A program made the translations under genes and the position numbers. Of a DNA stretch of 64,000 bases, positions 16,672 to 26,519 are shown in pieces. The notes under the pieces were generated by a model. The model ran no database searches, was not told where the DNA came from, and was given only the letters and a program-made list of their open reading frames with translations. The DNA lies in the NCBI GenBank assembly GCA_041743085.1, contig JBGTNL010000029.1:85157-149156 (forward strand), read 5' to 3'. Numbering within the stretch: the first letter of the stretch is position 1; every line of letters begins with the position of its first letter. Origin of the DNA: JAFMPW01 sp041743085. Lineage in GTDB: Bacteria > Bacteroidota > Bacteroidia > Flavobacteriales > Flavobacteriaceae.

Positions 16672-19600
16672 ATGAAAAAATTATTCCTAATTAAAGTACG
16701 GCATAAAGTACGCTTTACGCTGTGGTTTCTTCTATTCGCTCTGGGGGCATCTACCCTCTACGGAAGTGATAAATTTGATGAGGCCATTTTTAAAGAAGCG
16801 ACGCTACAATCAACTGTTACCGGAGTGGTGACAGACGTGAACGGAACCCCGTTACCCGGGGCAAGTGTTACCGTAAAAGGGACAACCAGGGGGACAGTTA
16901 CTGATTTTGACGGGAATTTTACCATAACGACTGATTTACAAGGTACTCTTGTATTCAGCTACCTGGGCTATAAGACCACTGAAGTCCCCATAGATGGAAG
17001 AACCACTATCAACATAGGACTTGAGGAAGATGCCGGTCTCCTGGATGAAGTGGTGGTAGTTGGCTACGGTACCCAGAAAAAGGGCGAGGTTACCGCGGCA
17101 ATAGCATCGGTAGAAGCAGAGCAGCTAGGTATCGTTCAGACCTCAAGTACTATAGATGCCGTCAAGGGCCAGGTTGCCGGTGTTGACGTTCAGTCTTCGG
17201 GAGGAAGGCCGGGGCAAACTTCTACCGTACGTATCAGGGGAAGGCGTTCGATTACCGCTTCCAATGACCCGCTATATGTCCTAGATGGTATTCCGTTGAT
17301 CGACGGTCCCGATTCGATGTCCGATATCAACCCACAGGATATCGATAATATACAGATACTTAAGGATGCCGCCGCAACAGCGGTCTATGGTTCCAGGGGT
17401 GCCAATGGCGTTCTTCTGGTAACTACAAACCGCGGTAGGGTGGGAAAGACAGAAGTTCGCTATAGTAGCCAATATGGTTTGACTTCGGCAACTCGATTGG
17501 TAGACATGATGAATGGCCAGGAGTATGCCGCTTTAAAAAGAGAGGCAAGGCGTTCATCCTGGAATGGAACGATACCGGCGGACGTCGATGTATTTTTTGA
17601 TCCTGTTGAATTGGAATCCTTAGCGCAAGGCCGTTCAACCGATTGGCTTGATCTGGTGGTTGGCAGCGGGTACCAGACCAATCATCAGGTTGGGGTTAGT
17701 GGCGGCTCTGAGAATACCACTTTTAATACCTCTTTGGGCTACTTTAAAGAGCAGGGGATTATCAGTAACCAGGATTACGAAAGATTTACAGGTAGGATTA
17801 ACCTGGATCATCGCATTAACGATATTTTTAAGATCGGCGCTTCAGCTTTGATTTCAAATTCCATACAGAATTGGGGCTCAAACGCTACGATTGGCGAAGC
17901 TTTGGCGAACAATCCATTGGGAGTTCCCTTTGATGCAGAGGGCAATCTTTTGTTTTTACCTACCAATGATGGTATACGTACAAACCCCTTGAACGAATTG
18001 GTACCAGGGGCTTACATTGATGAAAGAAAGATTACGCGTATTTTCGCTCCGGTCTTTCTGGACATAAATATTGCCGAAGGATTGCTGTGGAAGACAACTT
18101 TCGGGCCGGATATTCGACTGTTTAGACGGGGTCAGTTTAGGGGCAGTTTGACCAACGATAACCGTGGCGGGCCTGGCGACGCTTCTATACAGCATCTTGA
18201 TAATTTTGGATACACCATAGAGAACTTATTGACCTTTGACAAGGCGATAACGGAGAACCAAAATTTAAAGGTCACCTTGTTACAGAGTATTCAAAGTTCC
18301 CGAACGGAAGGTTCTCTTGCATCGGTAACGGGAATACCCTATGAGTCACAGGCATTTTATAATTTGGGATCCTCTTCTAATAGTATTACTGATTCTTTCT
18401 TGTCCGAATGGAAGTTATACTCCTTTATGGGTCGATTGAACTACGATATCGGAGGTAAGTATTTGTTTCAGGCATCCTTAAGGGCCGATGGTTCCTCCAG
18501 ACTGGCGGAGGGTAATAAATGGGACTATTTTCCCGGGGTTTCTGCCGGTTGGCGAATATCCGAGGAGACATTTATGGAAGACTCGGCCATTTCCGAGCTA
18601 AAGCTTAGGGCTTCGTATGGTGAAGTGGGTAACACTTCCGTAGCTCCCTATCAAACCGCGGGGAGGTTAGAGGGTGTCCCGTATGCCTTTGGAGAAGATC
18701 CGGCGCTTGGTTTTGCACTTTCGGAAATACCCAACCCTGCTTTAGGTTGGGAAGTCTCCAAGACTTTGGACGTAGGTCTTGATTTTGGCCTGCTCAACGG
18801 TCGTATCAATGGTACTTTCGATTGGTTCAGGACCAATACGGTCGACATATTGTTGAACAGAAGCCTGCCCTATACCTCAGGCTATGAAAGTATTTTACAG
18901 AATATAGGGGCTACCCGTACCCAAGGTTTGGAATTTGCCATCAGTGCCGGTATTTTTGACAACCCGGAAGGGTTCTCCTGGAAGTTGGATTTCAACATTG
19001 CCGGTTACAAAGAAAAAATCACGGAATTGGCGTTAAGGGATGAGAATGGAAATCCGATAGATGATATCGGTAATGCCTGGTTTATTGGTCAACCGATAAA
19101 AGTATGGTACAACTGGGAGAAAATAGGCATTTATCAGGCCGATGAGGTGGCCCTGGCAGAGGCACAGGAGCAAAAAGTGCCCGGAGAAATACGACTGAAC
19201 GATCTGGATGGTGATGGCTTGATAACACCGAATGATCGTAAAATTTTGGGTACGGATACCCCGGATTATTATGGGGGCCTTACCAACAAATTCTCGTATA
19301 AAGGATTGGAATTGGGTGTTTTCTTTTATTTCCGCCAGGGGCAAACGATACAATCGAACTTTCATGCCGGTAACAATTCGCTGTTTGGCCGATATAATAA
19401 TTTAGATGTGGATTACTGGACCATAGACAACCCGAGCAATGCGAACCCAAGGCCTAATGAGAATCAGGAAAGCCCCAGAAACGGATCTACACTTACCTAT
19501 TTTGACGGTAGTTTTATAAAACTGAGAAACATTTCGTTGGGGTTTAATCTACCCAAATCGATTACGGAGAAGTTGGGAATGCAACAATTAAAATTTACCA

Positions 19601-19737
19601 TTTCAGGGCAGAATCTGTGGTTTATCACCGATTATGAAACCTTCGATCCCGAAGTTTCGGAAGATGAGGAATCCTTGGATAGCGGTGTGGTGCCAAGTAG
19701 TAAAATGTATTCCTTAACCTTAAGCGCTAAATTTTAA
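16672..19737 (+). CDS. susC: SusC/RagA family TonB-dependent transporter
   Basis: 1021 residues, full length for the family. After a signal region ending LYGSD come a carboxypeptidase-regulatory-like domain (STVTGVVTDVNGTPLPGASV, near residues 47-125), a TonB-box-like DEVVVVGYGTQKK, the plug (VRIRGRRSITASNDPLYVLD; DAAATAVYGSRGANGVLLV) and a long beta-barrel ending in LTLSAKF with a terminal Phe. It imports large glycans with the SusD-like lipoprotein encoded directly downstream. The palindromic operator at 16324 and the LacI gene after susD point to substrate-induced expression. Confidence 0.97.
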   Translation: MKKLFLIKVRHKVRFTLWFLLFALGASTLYGSDKFDEAIFKEATLQSTVTGVVTDVNGTPLPGASVTVKGTTRGTVTDFDGNFTITTDLQGTLVFSYLGYKTTEVPIDGRTTINIGLEEDAGLLDEVVVVGYGTQKKGEVTAAIASVEAEQLGIVQTSSTIDAVKGQVAGVDVQSSGGRPGQTSTVRIRGRRSITASNDPLYVLDGIPLIDGPDSMSDINPQDIDNIQILKDAAATAVYGSRGANGVLLVTTNRGRVGKTEVRYSSQYGLTSATRLVDMMNGQEYAALKREARRSSWNGTIPADVDVFFDPVELESLAQGRSTDWLDLVVGSGYQTNHQVGVSGGSENTTFNTSLGYFKEQGIISNQDYERFTGRINLDHRINDIFKIGASALISNSIQNWGSNATIGEALANNPLGVPFDAEGNLLFLPTNDGIRTNPLNELVPGAYIDERKITRIFAPVFLDINIAEGLLWKTTFGPDIRLFRRGQFRGSLTNDNRGGPGDASIQHLDNFGYTIENLLTFDKAITENQNLKVTLLQSIQSSRTEGSLASVTGIPYESQAFYNLGSSSNSITDSFLSEWKLYSFMGRLNYDIGGKYLFQASLRADGSSRLAEGNKWDYFPGVSAGWRISEETFMEDSAISELKLRASYGEVGNTSVAPYQTAGRLEGVPYAFGEDPALGFALSEIPNPALGWEVSKTLDVGLDFGLLNGRINGTFDWFRTNTVDILLNRSLPYTSGYESILQNIGATRTQGLEFAISAGIFDNPEGFSWKLDFNIAGYKEKITELALRDENGNPIDDIGNAWFIGQPIKVWYNWEKIGIYQADEVALAEAQEQKVPGEIRLNDLDGDGLITPNDRKILGTDTPDYYGGLTNKFSYKGLELGVFFYFRQGQTIQSNFHAGNNSLFGRYNNLDVDYWTIDNPSNANPRPNENQESPRNGSTLTYFDGSFIKLRNISLGFNLPKSITEKLGMQQLKFTISGQNLWFITDYETFDPEVSEDEESLDSGVVPSSKMYSLTLSAKF

Positions 19738-19772
19738 TCATGGATACATTTAAAAAAAATAATTCAACTATT

Positions 19773-21431
19773 ATGAAAAGAAGAATATATTTTATTTGGT
19801 CAATGGCCCTGGGGCTCTTGATCAATTCGTGTGAGAAAGCTCTCGAGGAAGATTTGGTGACCGATGTTTCGGCGGCCTCATATTACACAACGGAGAAAGG
19901 TTTGCAAGATGCGGTCACTGCAACCTACGCCTTTTTAAAACCTTTTTATGGGCAGGAGAGGGGTTTTGCGATGACCACTTTTGGTACCGACATCTGGACC
20001 AACGGAGCCGACGGTGGCCACAAGTTTTTTAATTTCTATGACACCAGTCTAAATGGGTCGTCGGAGTATGTCCGAGACACTTGGCGGGACTGGTACAGAG
20101 GTATTAACCAAGCCAATGGCGTAATCAATCGTGCTACGGAAGTGGAAATGGACGAGGCCGAAAAGACCGTGCGGTTGGCGGAGGTACGATTTCTACGGGC
20201 CTTATATTATTTTCAAATAGTTACCACCTACGGCGATGCCCATCTTAGTCTGGAGGAAACACTCGATGTTGAGGTCGAAGCGAATAAAACCTCACAAGCT
20301 GAAATTTATAGTCAGGCCATCATACCTGATCTTGAGTTTGCCATTGCGACCCTGCCCGACTCGCAATCGGATTACGGCCGTGCAACAAAACCGGCGGCTG
20401 AGTTTTTATTGGCCAAGGCTTTGTTGACCCGTAGCTATACCTCGTTTGCAGATAGCAACGACGCATCACGTGCCGAAACCTTATTTGGCACTGTCATAAA
20501 CAACTATGACTTTGCGCTGTTGGACAATTTTGCAAGCCTCTTTGATATAGCCAATCAGGAGAACAGTGAAGTAGTTTTTGTCATTCCCAATTCCAAGGCG
20601 CAGGTTGATAGCGGTATTGATATATATGGACATCGAGGTCACCTATACTTCTTGCAAGAGTACGACGTGCGACGTGGGATGACCAGGGATATCGCCAATG
20701 GCAGGCCCTGGAAGAGGCACCGACCTACCGACTTTGTGTTAACACTTTGGGACAGAACGGTAGATACACGATACGATGCTTCCTTTAAGCACGTCTGGTT
20801 CGCCAATAAAGAAGAACCGCCTACTGAGGCCACCGCTGACGAGCCTGCCAGGGCAGCGTTGGCTATTGGGGATACCGCAATCTATATCCCTGGCCCCGGT
20901 AAGGATATCGACTGGCCCCAATCACGTCAGGACATGGTGCCTTATATCGTAATCACAGATGATGAATATTCAGAAAGGCTCTTTCCGTCTATGAATAAAT
21001 GGATCGATCCCACAAGACCCGATCGGCAGAAAGAACAAGGACAGCGCGATTTTATTTTGATGCGCTTGGGCGATGCTTATTTACTTAGGGCCGAGGCCCG
21101 CTTGCAGCAGGGTGATGTTGCCGGAGCAGCAGAAGATATCAATGTAGTCAGGGCCCGGGCCGCATTACCCGGAATGGAGGCAGCGATACAAATAACCCCC
21201 GCGGACGTAACCCTTGACTTTCTTTTGGATGAAAGGGCACGTGAATTGGTAGGGGAAGGTTGGCGTTGGTGGGATTTGGTGCGTACCGGAACATTGGTTG
21301 AGCGTACGAGACTCTACAATCCTGGGGCAGCACCGAACATTCAGGATTATCATGTTGTGAGGCCTATTCCCCAGGAACAAATTGACAGAACTTTAGGTGG
21401 TTACCCCCAAAATCCCGGATATCCGCAATAA
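19773..21431 (+). CDS. susD: SusD/RagB family glycan-binding lipoprotein
   Basis: 552 residues from the ATG at 19773. An ATG at 19740 would add 11 polar residues before the signal, so the inner one is preferred. The signal ends LLINSC, a lipobox-like sequence. Family markers are YYTTEKGLQDAVTATYAFL near the mature N-terminus, RFLRALYYFQIVTTYGDA, and the C-terminal FLLDERARELVGEGWRWWDL with RPIPQEQID. It forms the lid of the SusC pore at the cell surface. It is 35 bp behind susC and ends before a strong terminator. Confidence 0.96.
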   Translation: MKRRIYFIWSMALGLLINSCEKALEEDLVTDVSAASYYTTEKGLQDAVTATYAFLKPFYGQERGFAMTTFGTDIWTNGADGGHKFFNFYDTSLNGSSEYVRDTWRDWYRGINQANGVINRATEVEMDEAEKTVRLAEVRFLRALYYFQIVTTYGDAHLSLEETLDVEVEANKTSQAEIYSQAIIPDLEFAIATLPDSQSDYGRATKPAAEFLLAKALLTRSYTSFADSNDASRAETLFGTVINNYDFALLDNFASLFDIANQENSEVVFVIPNSKAQVDSGIDIYGHRGHLYFLQEYDVRRGMTRDIANGRPWKRHRPTDFVLTLWDRTVDTRYDASFKHVWFANKEEPPTEATADEPARAALAIGDTAIYIPGPGKDIDWPQSRQDMVPYIVITDDEYSERLFPSMNKWIDPTRPDRQKEQGQRDFILMRLGDAYLLRAEARLQQGDVAGAAEDINVVRARAALPGMEAAIQITPADVTLDFLLDERARELVGEGWRWWDLVRTGTLVERTRLYNPGAAPNIQDYHVVRPIPQEQIDRTLGGYPQNPGYPQ

Positions 21432-21457
21432 TTTTACGTTTGAGTTAGTTTTCCAAC

Positions 21458-21490
21458 GAAAAGGTCATTACATGAGGTAATGACCTTTTC
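21458..21490. terminator. Bidirectional terminator between susD and the LacI gene
   Basis: GAAAAGGTCATTAC (21458-21471) pairs perfectly with GTAATGACCTTTTC (21477-21490) around a 5-base loop. The A-run on one side and T-run on the other give a U-tract in both directions. It sits between two convergent genes, so it can end both transcripts. Confidence 0.85.
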
Positions 21491-21517
21491 ATTGTAACCA
21501 TACCCAGAAAGGATATA

Positions 21518-22549
21518 TTAGAGGGAACCGCTGTTTTCCTTAACAATAATTTCAACCGGGATATCAATGTTCAATTCGGTATGATCTTTCTTTGTCAAAA
21601 AATTAAACAGTCCCTTTATGGCAGTATACCCCTGGTACTTGGGTTGTTGATTGATCAGGAAATGGATATCATTATTTCTTAAATACTTTAAATTCCGTTT
21701 ATCGAGGTCGAACCCAACAAGGAAGGTCCTGCCAATGTTGTATTGCTTCAATATTGCCGGGAGTAAGTGGGATTTGGAATTGGTAACAAAAATTCCTTTA
21801 AGACCGTCCTTTTTGAACCAGGTTTCCATTTCCGGAGTGACTGTAAATTCATCATTTAATGAGTAGGTGATAGTCTGGATATTTACCTTCTCGTTAATGG
21901 TCTCAAAAAAGGCCCTGAAACCCCTTTCTCGCTGTTTGTTGTTTGCATGAATTCCTTTATCATTGAGCATATTAACTACAAAATACTGCCCTTCCTTTCC
22001 CACCAGGCCATGAAGTAGCCTGCCGGCTACCATCCCTGCATTGTGTGAATTTTGGCGTATAAAATATGCGGGACCCTCGAGTTCTATTTCCGTGTCCAGG
22101 AAAACAACGGGTACGTTTTGGGCCCTGGCCCGGTTTAACAGTACATTGCTTTCCTTTTCGAAAAAAGCGACAGTAACAATGGCATCATAATTTTTAAGAA
22201 ATATCTGGTCCCCCTGCTCCCTGAAGGATGTAGAGTCCCAAAAGTCAAAATAGTCTGCCTTAACTCCTAGTTCCCTGAGTTCTTCAACAGCTTTGGCAAT
22301 GCCTTTTCTGGGTAGCTTCCAATAGCTCCACTTCTTCTTGACTTCCGGTATAAGGACGGCAAATTTAATTTTTTTTACAGAAGCCAGTTTAAGCCTGCTG
22401 GCGGTTGTATTCTTAATGTATCCCGTTTCCGCAATTACTTTTAAAACTTTTTTTTCCGTTGCCCTGGATACCCCGGCCCGCTTGTGCAACACCCTGTCAA
22501 CGGTCCCAATTGATACATTCGCAAGTTTTGCTATTTGTTTTATTCCCAT
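21518..22549 (-). CDS. LacI family transcriptional regulator
   Basis: 343 residues. The N-terminal helix-turn-helix is classic: IKQIAKLANVSIGTVDRVLH, then RAGVSRATEKKVLKVIAETGY and a hinge. The periplasmic-binding-protein-like domain follows (KFAVLIPEVKKKWSYW, DAIVTVAFFEKE, VPVVFLDTEIE, FLVGFDLDKRNLKYL). It should sense a sugar ligand and control the surrounding locus through the two CGTTAACGTTAACG palindromes. It is convergent with susCD and points the same way as the DUF1080-DUF6807-oxidoreductase group but downstream of it. Its ligand is probably a uronate or uronate-containing oligosaccharide; this is inferred from uxaC only. Confidence 0.95.
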   Translation of the reverse strand: MGIKQIAKLANVSIGTVDRVLHKRAGVSRATEKKVLKVIAETGYIKNTTASRLKLASVKKIKFAVLIPEVKKKWSYWKLPRKGIAKAVEELRELGVKADYFDFWDSTSFREQGDQIFLKNYDAIVTVAFFEKESNVLLNRARAQNVPVVFLDTEIELEGPAYFIRQNSHNAGMVAGRLLHGLVGKEGQYFVVNMLNDKGIHANNKQRERGFRAFFETINEKVNIQTITYSLNDEFTVTPEMETWFKKDGLKGIFVTNSKSHLLPAILKQYNIGRTFLVGFDLDKRNLKYLRNNDIHFLINQQPKYQGYTAIKGLFNFLTKKDHTELNIDIPVEIIVKENSGSL

Positions 22550-22632
22550 GTACTAACATAAGTTGGACTTCACTCGGAGCTCTGAAAATACCAGGTTGTT
22601 ATTGAGCTTAAAAACCAACATCTTCTGACTAT

Positions 22633-23247
22633 CTATAATTCCTTTATCTGTATATTCTTAAACCGTATGGACATTTCATTTCCCGGATGCAGTTGCAGGC
22701 CAACGGGGCCTTTTAGATTGGCATTATCAAGAGTATAGTCCATCACCTCCTGCCCATTGAGCCATACTTTGTACACATTGCCAATGGCTGAAGCCTTTAA
22801 GGTATTCCAGTCATTCTGTTTTAATAGTTCCTTCACTCCCTTGGCTTCCACAGGATACCCCGCTCCGGGGACATAAGGGGATCCGGTCATATCTCTTTTT
22901 AAGGAGCCCGAAATCCCAATCTGGATTTGGGGATTCTCCTCATCTTCCCCTCGCATAAAAATCCCTGAATCAATGGTCCCGTCAACGAATTTAAAATCCA
23001 TTTGAACCACGAAATCCGTATACTTCTTTTTTGTCCATAATGTAGATCCCTTTTTGTCAGGATCACTTTTTGCCAATAAAACTCCCTCACTAACAGACCA
23101 CCATATATTATTTTTCGGAACATTCCATTGTTTCAAATCCTCGCCTTTAAGAAGGGATTTCATTTTGGAAGCTTCTGCCTGCCCAAAGGTGGTAGAAACA
23201 AATACAAGGATAAAAATCATCAAAAAAATAGTTTTCATACGTTTCAT
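22633..23247 (-). CDS. DUF1080 protein (3-keto-disaccharide hydrolase fold), secreted
   Basis: 204 residues with a signal peptide ending TFGQA. The domain has the usual order: LLKGEDLKQWNVPKN, a tryptophan pair (NNIWWSVSEGVLLAKSD), DFVVQMDFKF, DSGIFMRGE, an NDWNTLKASAIG strand and a C-terminal GPVGLQLHPGNEMSIRFKNI. DUF1080 proteins have a concanavalin-like fold; some cleave 3-keto-glycosides. It is the last gene of the leftward group 26058-22633, so it probably acts on a product of the oxidoreductase encoded two genes upstream. Distance to DUF6807 is 348 bp, so a separate promoter is possible. Confidence 0.9.
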   Translation of the reverse strand: MKRMKTIFLMIFILVFVSTTFGQAEASKMKSLLKGEDLKQWNVPKNNIWWSVSEGVLLAKSDPDKKGSTLWTKKKYTDFVVQMDFKFVDGTIDSGIFMRGEDEENPQIQIGISGSLKRDMTGSPYVPGAGYPVEAKGVKELLKQNDWNTLKASAIGNVYKVWLNGQEVMDYTLDNANLKGPVGLQLHPGNEMSIRFKNIQIKEL

Positions 23248-23439
23248 CTATTTGTTATTGTTTTTCGTTTGTGAACAAAAGTCTCAGTCTAACTATGATT
23301 TTTCCCTAGGGACTACTATCCATTACCCTTAAGGGGGAAGAGGGTGTTCGTGAATAGCGATAATAGATCCGCCTACAGGTCCACCTTCCTTTACTTAAAA
23401 CTCACCGTTCAAATTGTAAACTCCGCATTGCGCACCCCC

Positions 23440-23538
23440 TACTTCGAATTTCGTCCCTCGCCCCTCGTCCCTCGTACCTCGTACCTCGTCCCTCGTACCT
23501 CGTACTTTGTACCTCGTCCCTTCATATTTCGTATTTCT
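23440..23538. repeat. Low-complexity heptamer tract (CCTCGTA-like)
   Basis: About 100 bp built from degenerate 7-base units: CCCTCGT, CCCTCGT, ACCTCGT, ACCTCGT, CCCTCGT, ACCTCGT, then ACTTTGT, ACCTCGT. It lies between the DUF1080 and DUF6807 genes. A short related tract (TTCGTACTTCCGACTTCC) is seen near 33260. Unit number could vary by slippage. Confidence 0.75.
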
Positions 23539-23595
23539 TTTCACTGAATAACCTTTCTAGAACGCACCCCTATACTAAAACCACCTGTTAAAGGC

Positions 23596-24681
23596 CTATT
23601 CATTGTTAAATTCCGTAAATGCCTGATCAATCGCCTCCTTTTTCAGCCCGGAACCATCATGGATCAGAAGGCGGTATTTAAAAGTTACGGATTCGGATTT
23701 GTTCAATTTAAAGTTTAATGCTTCAGCACCTTCCGAAAAAACAGCCTGTCCAAGAGGGTTTGCCGCAAACAGGCCATAGCCCCGGGCATGCCAATAAGTG
23801 GGATAACCAACGTTTTTTTTATTATCCAATATGGTGACCGAAACGGTATCCCCTTCAATTAGGCCTTGCAAGCGTACCCAATCGTTGCGGGTACCCCAAA
23901 CATCATCTCCCGTTTTTCCTTCGCTTCCCAGATAATCCCCGGTAACCCCGTCGTTATTTAATGCCTCCACGGATGTCGTATTGCCCGCTGCGTCCGTGTA
24001 CACCGCCGGTTCATCCGAAGGTAGTTCCAGCTCCCGCGATACCCGTATTCCAAGCATTCCTTCCTTATTGTCCGTGAAAGTGACGTCTTCGAGTGCGGTT
24101 AAGGTTGTTGTCCTGTCGATAAACCTCGTATCGCCTTCCTCCCCGAACTTAAATTGAGTGGTTTCCTGCAGCAAATCCAGGCCGTCAGGAGAACGCCACA
24201 TTGCTTTTATTGTCAAGTTGCCCTCGTCTTCATTGATTTCGGAAATTCCTTGGTGAATAATGGAACCGTACTTGCCTTTTTCATTCTCAGGAATGGCATA
24301 GGAATTGTTCCAGAAATCGAGCCCGTTTACATCGCCGTAATTGAACCAATATCCTACATGATGCGGATGGTCCACACGCTCATTAGGCCTGGGGTTATAC
24401 GGAAAACCCCTTGTCACTGTTTTACCACTTTTGGTGATAATAGGATATAGAACAGGCTTGGGGGTCTTTCCATCGTAGATATAACTGGTAAAAAGTTCTC
24501 CATTTATTTTCACGTCGACCTTCTTATTTTGATCATCCCTCACAAAACTGACCTTTGAAGATCTAACTTCAAGGCTGTCAACGCTATTTTCCGACTTGGC
24601 CGTCTTATCCGTCCCCCCCTCCTTGCACGCAAAAAGGAAAATGATAAACATCAACCCACAATACAGCAATTTCTTTGGCAT
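23596..24681 (-). CDS. DUF6807 (PmoA-like) family lipoprotein
   Basis: 361 residues. The N-terminus LMFIIFLFACKEGG is a lipoprotein signal (LFAC). The family hallmark GFPYNPRPNERVDHPHHVGY lies near residue 90, followed by WFNYGDVNGLDFWNNSY. Later blocks include TDNKEGMLGIRVSRELE, DDVWGTRNDWVRLQG and YPTYWHARGYGLFAANP. These match the PF14100-type family called PmoA after a name carried over from methane oxidation; it is not a monooxygenase. The conserved His/Asp cluster suggests a carbohydrate-active enzyme. It lies 18 bp after the Gfo/Idh/MocA gene, so the two are co-transcribed. Confidence 0.85.
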   Translation of the reverse strand: MPKKLLYCGLMFIIFLFACKEGGTDKTAKSENSVDSLEVRSSKVSFVRDDQNKKVDVKINGELFTSYIYDGKTPKPVLYPIITKSGKTVTRGFPYNPRPNERVDHPHHVGYWFNYGDVNGLDFWNNSYAIPENEKGKYGSIIHQGISEINEDEGNLTIKAMWRSPDGLDLLQETTQFKFGEEGDTRFIDRTTTLTALEDVTFTDNKEGMLGIRVSRELELPSDEPAVYTDAAGNTTSVEALNNDGVTGDYLGSEGKTGDDVWGTRNDWVRLQGLIEGDTVSVTILDNKKNVGYPTYWHARGYGLFAANPLGQAVFSEGAEALNFKLNKSESVTFKYRLLIHDGSGLKKEAIDQAFTEFNNE

Positions 24682-24699
24682 AATTTATCTACTTCGTCT

Positions 24700-26058
24700 T
24701 TAATATTGGAATATTTCGCCGCCGGCCAGGACATCCTGGTTTTCTTCATCGAAAGTTGCCCTCAATCCTGTTCTTAGAGCCGCTGTGGTCATAATATTGG
24801 CAATGGAATGATTGTAGCCGGCCTCAACAGGGCCATTGGTAGCTTTGCGACTCCTTACGGATTCCATCCAGTTGAGCATGTGCATAGATGTCATATCATC
24901 GGCACCGGTGTCTGCAGAAGTTACCACCTCAGGTGCGTTCTCTGAAAGGTTGAACCCTTCTAGTTTGTTTGCCTGCATATTCATCTCTTTCGCATGGTTT
25001 GCCGATAGTCCTCCGTTGTCGCTCACTTTGTTGGTATCTAAATTCAGTTCCCCGCCGTTGGAATAATAGATTTCCTTAGTACCCCCGGCAGAATTCGTAA
25101 AGCGTGAAGAATAAGTTACCTGAAAGCCGGTGCTTGGGTCATCTGCAGGGCCGTAGTCAAACACGGCGGTCATGGTATCGTAGTTTTTTCTGCCATCATT
25201 CCACAGGTAGATACCTCCGTTTGCAGCAACGCTTCGTGGATGATTAAGACCTGTAAACCAGTGCACGGTGTCGATCTGATGCGACATCCATTGTCCGGGA
25301 ATGCCCGAGGAATAAGGCCAGAATAACCTGTACTCCAGATATTTTCTGGGATCCCAGGGTTCCGAAGGACGATTCATTAAATACCGCTTCCAATCCGTAT
25401 CCGATTCTCTTATTTCAGAAACTAATTTTGGCAATCGCCACCTTCCCGGTTGATTAACGTTCCAGGTCATTTCCACCATGACAATATCCCCGAATTTTCC
25501 CGATTTAATATAATCGGCGGCAGCGTGGTAATTGGATCCGCTTCGCCTTTGGGATCCTATCTGGAACACAATACCGGACTCCTTTACCGCTTTCATGCCC
25601 GCACGGGCATCTTCCATAGTCTCTGCAAAAGGTTTTTCCACATAGGCATCTTTTTTTGCGCTGGCGGCCTGTACGGTGTGAAGGGCATGCTGAAAATCCG
25701 CAGTCGAAATAATGACTGCATCGATCTTGTTTTTATCGTACATCTCTTCATTATTCCTCCATTGATCTATTGTATTTCCGGTGAGCTCTTTGATATAGGC
25801 CACGCCTTCATCCCTTCGTCTGTTCCATATATCGGAAACCCCGACAAACTCAAAATTCTGGGCCTTACTATGGCCGTTAAAAGCGGGGATCAACGCACCC
25901 TTTGCCCGATTGGAAAAACCGGCTATTCCAACCCTCACGCGATCATTTGATCCAGGGATTTTTCTGTAGCTCTTTGCGCTCAATGTTCCCGCACCCATGA
26001 CAATGCCACCAGAGGCTAAGGCGGTTTTTCGTATGAAATTTCTTCTTGCTTTATTCAT
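24700..26058 (-). CDS. Tat-exported Gfo/Idh/MocA oxidoreductase
   Basis: 452 residues. The N-terminus MNKARRNFIRKTALASGG is a twin-arginine signal. The Rossmann domain has VGIAGFSNRAKGALIPAF, an Asp-containing VGVSDIWNRR, AVIISTADFQHAL and the catalytic-region EKPFAETMEDARAG (EKP motif). The C-terminal domain contains YSSGIPGQWMSHQIDTVHW. Tat export means folding with bound NAD(P) in the cytoplasm before secretion. Such enzymes oxidise sugar C3 hydroxyls or hydrolyse glycosides via a keto step. It heads the leftward operon, divergent from uxaC across the operator region. Confidence 0.92.
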   Translation of the reverse strand: MNKARRNFIRKTALASGGIVMGAGTLSAKSYRKIPGSNDRVRVGIAGFSNRAKGALIPAFNGHSKAQNFEFVGVSDIWNRRRDEGVAYIKELTGNTIDQWRNNEEMYDKNKIDAVIISTADFQHALHTVQAASAKKDAYVEKPFAETMEDARAGMKAVKESGIVFQIGSQRRSGSNYHAAADYIKSGKFGDIVMVEMTWNVNQPGRWRLPKLVSEIRESDTDWKRYLMNRPSEPWDPRKYLEYRLFWPYSSGIPGQWMSHQIDTVHWFTGLNHPRSVAANGGIYLWNDGRKNYDTMTAVFDYGPADDPSTGFQVTYSSRFTNSAGGTKEIYYSNGGELNLDTNKVSDNGGLSANHAKEMNMQANKLEGFNLSENAPEVVTSADTGADDMTSMHMLNWMESVRSRKATNGPVEAGYNHSIANIMTTAALRTGLRATFDEENQDVLAGGEIFQY

Positions 26059-26519
26059 GATTTAAGTTTTTTAAAATTTTCTTCTACTACTTTTTCAAGG
26101 GAAACCAGTAACCATATTCCCGTGCTTGTCAAGTAATTATTCCTGTTTATCCTATGCTATAAGGTACGACCGGCAAATTTGCGGCCGTACGCAGCGGGCA
26201 GGAATTAAATGGACCCGTATTTACAGCCTGTTTTTATAGGTAGCTGAGGTTATGATTATCTATTTTCAACAGCATATTGATCATCTGGGGCAAAAGGTTG
26301 GAAAATATTTACCGTTAACGTTAACGAATGTAAAAAATATTTTTAACTTGTAGCCAAATTTATCGGCATTATTCGAAAATCCAATTAAACTTATCTGCAA
26401 TTCTATTCATTAAGAAACCATATTCCTGGGAATTGTCTTGCCTTGATCCGATTCTAGATATTTTAAAAGGAGGCTTCTTAATTGGCTGCGGATTTTAAAT
26501 AACAAAAAAAACGACCAAA
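26059..26519. other. Divergent control region with second operator
   Basis: 461 bp between the leftward oxidoreductase operon and rightward uxaC. It holds the palindrome at 26313-26326 and is AT-rich after it. No open frame is supported. Because both genes read away from it, one bound repressor could silence both. Confidence 0.65.
26313..26326. promoter_or_regulatory. Candidate LacI-family operator, uxaC/oxidoreductase side
   Basis: CGTTAACGTTAACG, identical to the palindrome at 16324-16337. It lies about 195 bp before uxaC and 255 bp before the divergent oxidoreductase gene. Shared flanking bases on one side (ATT) raise the match to 17 bases. It links the two halves of the locus into one predicted regulon. 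Confidence 0.7.

Noticed and set aside
23440..23538. CRISPR array
   Set aside because: The units are 7 bp, degenerate and without spacers; it is a simple tandem tract.
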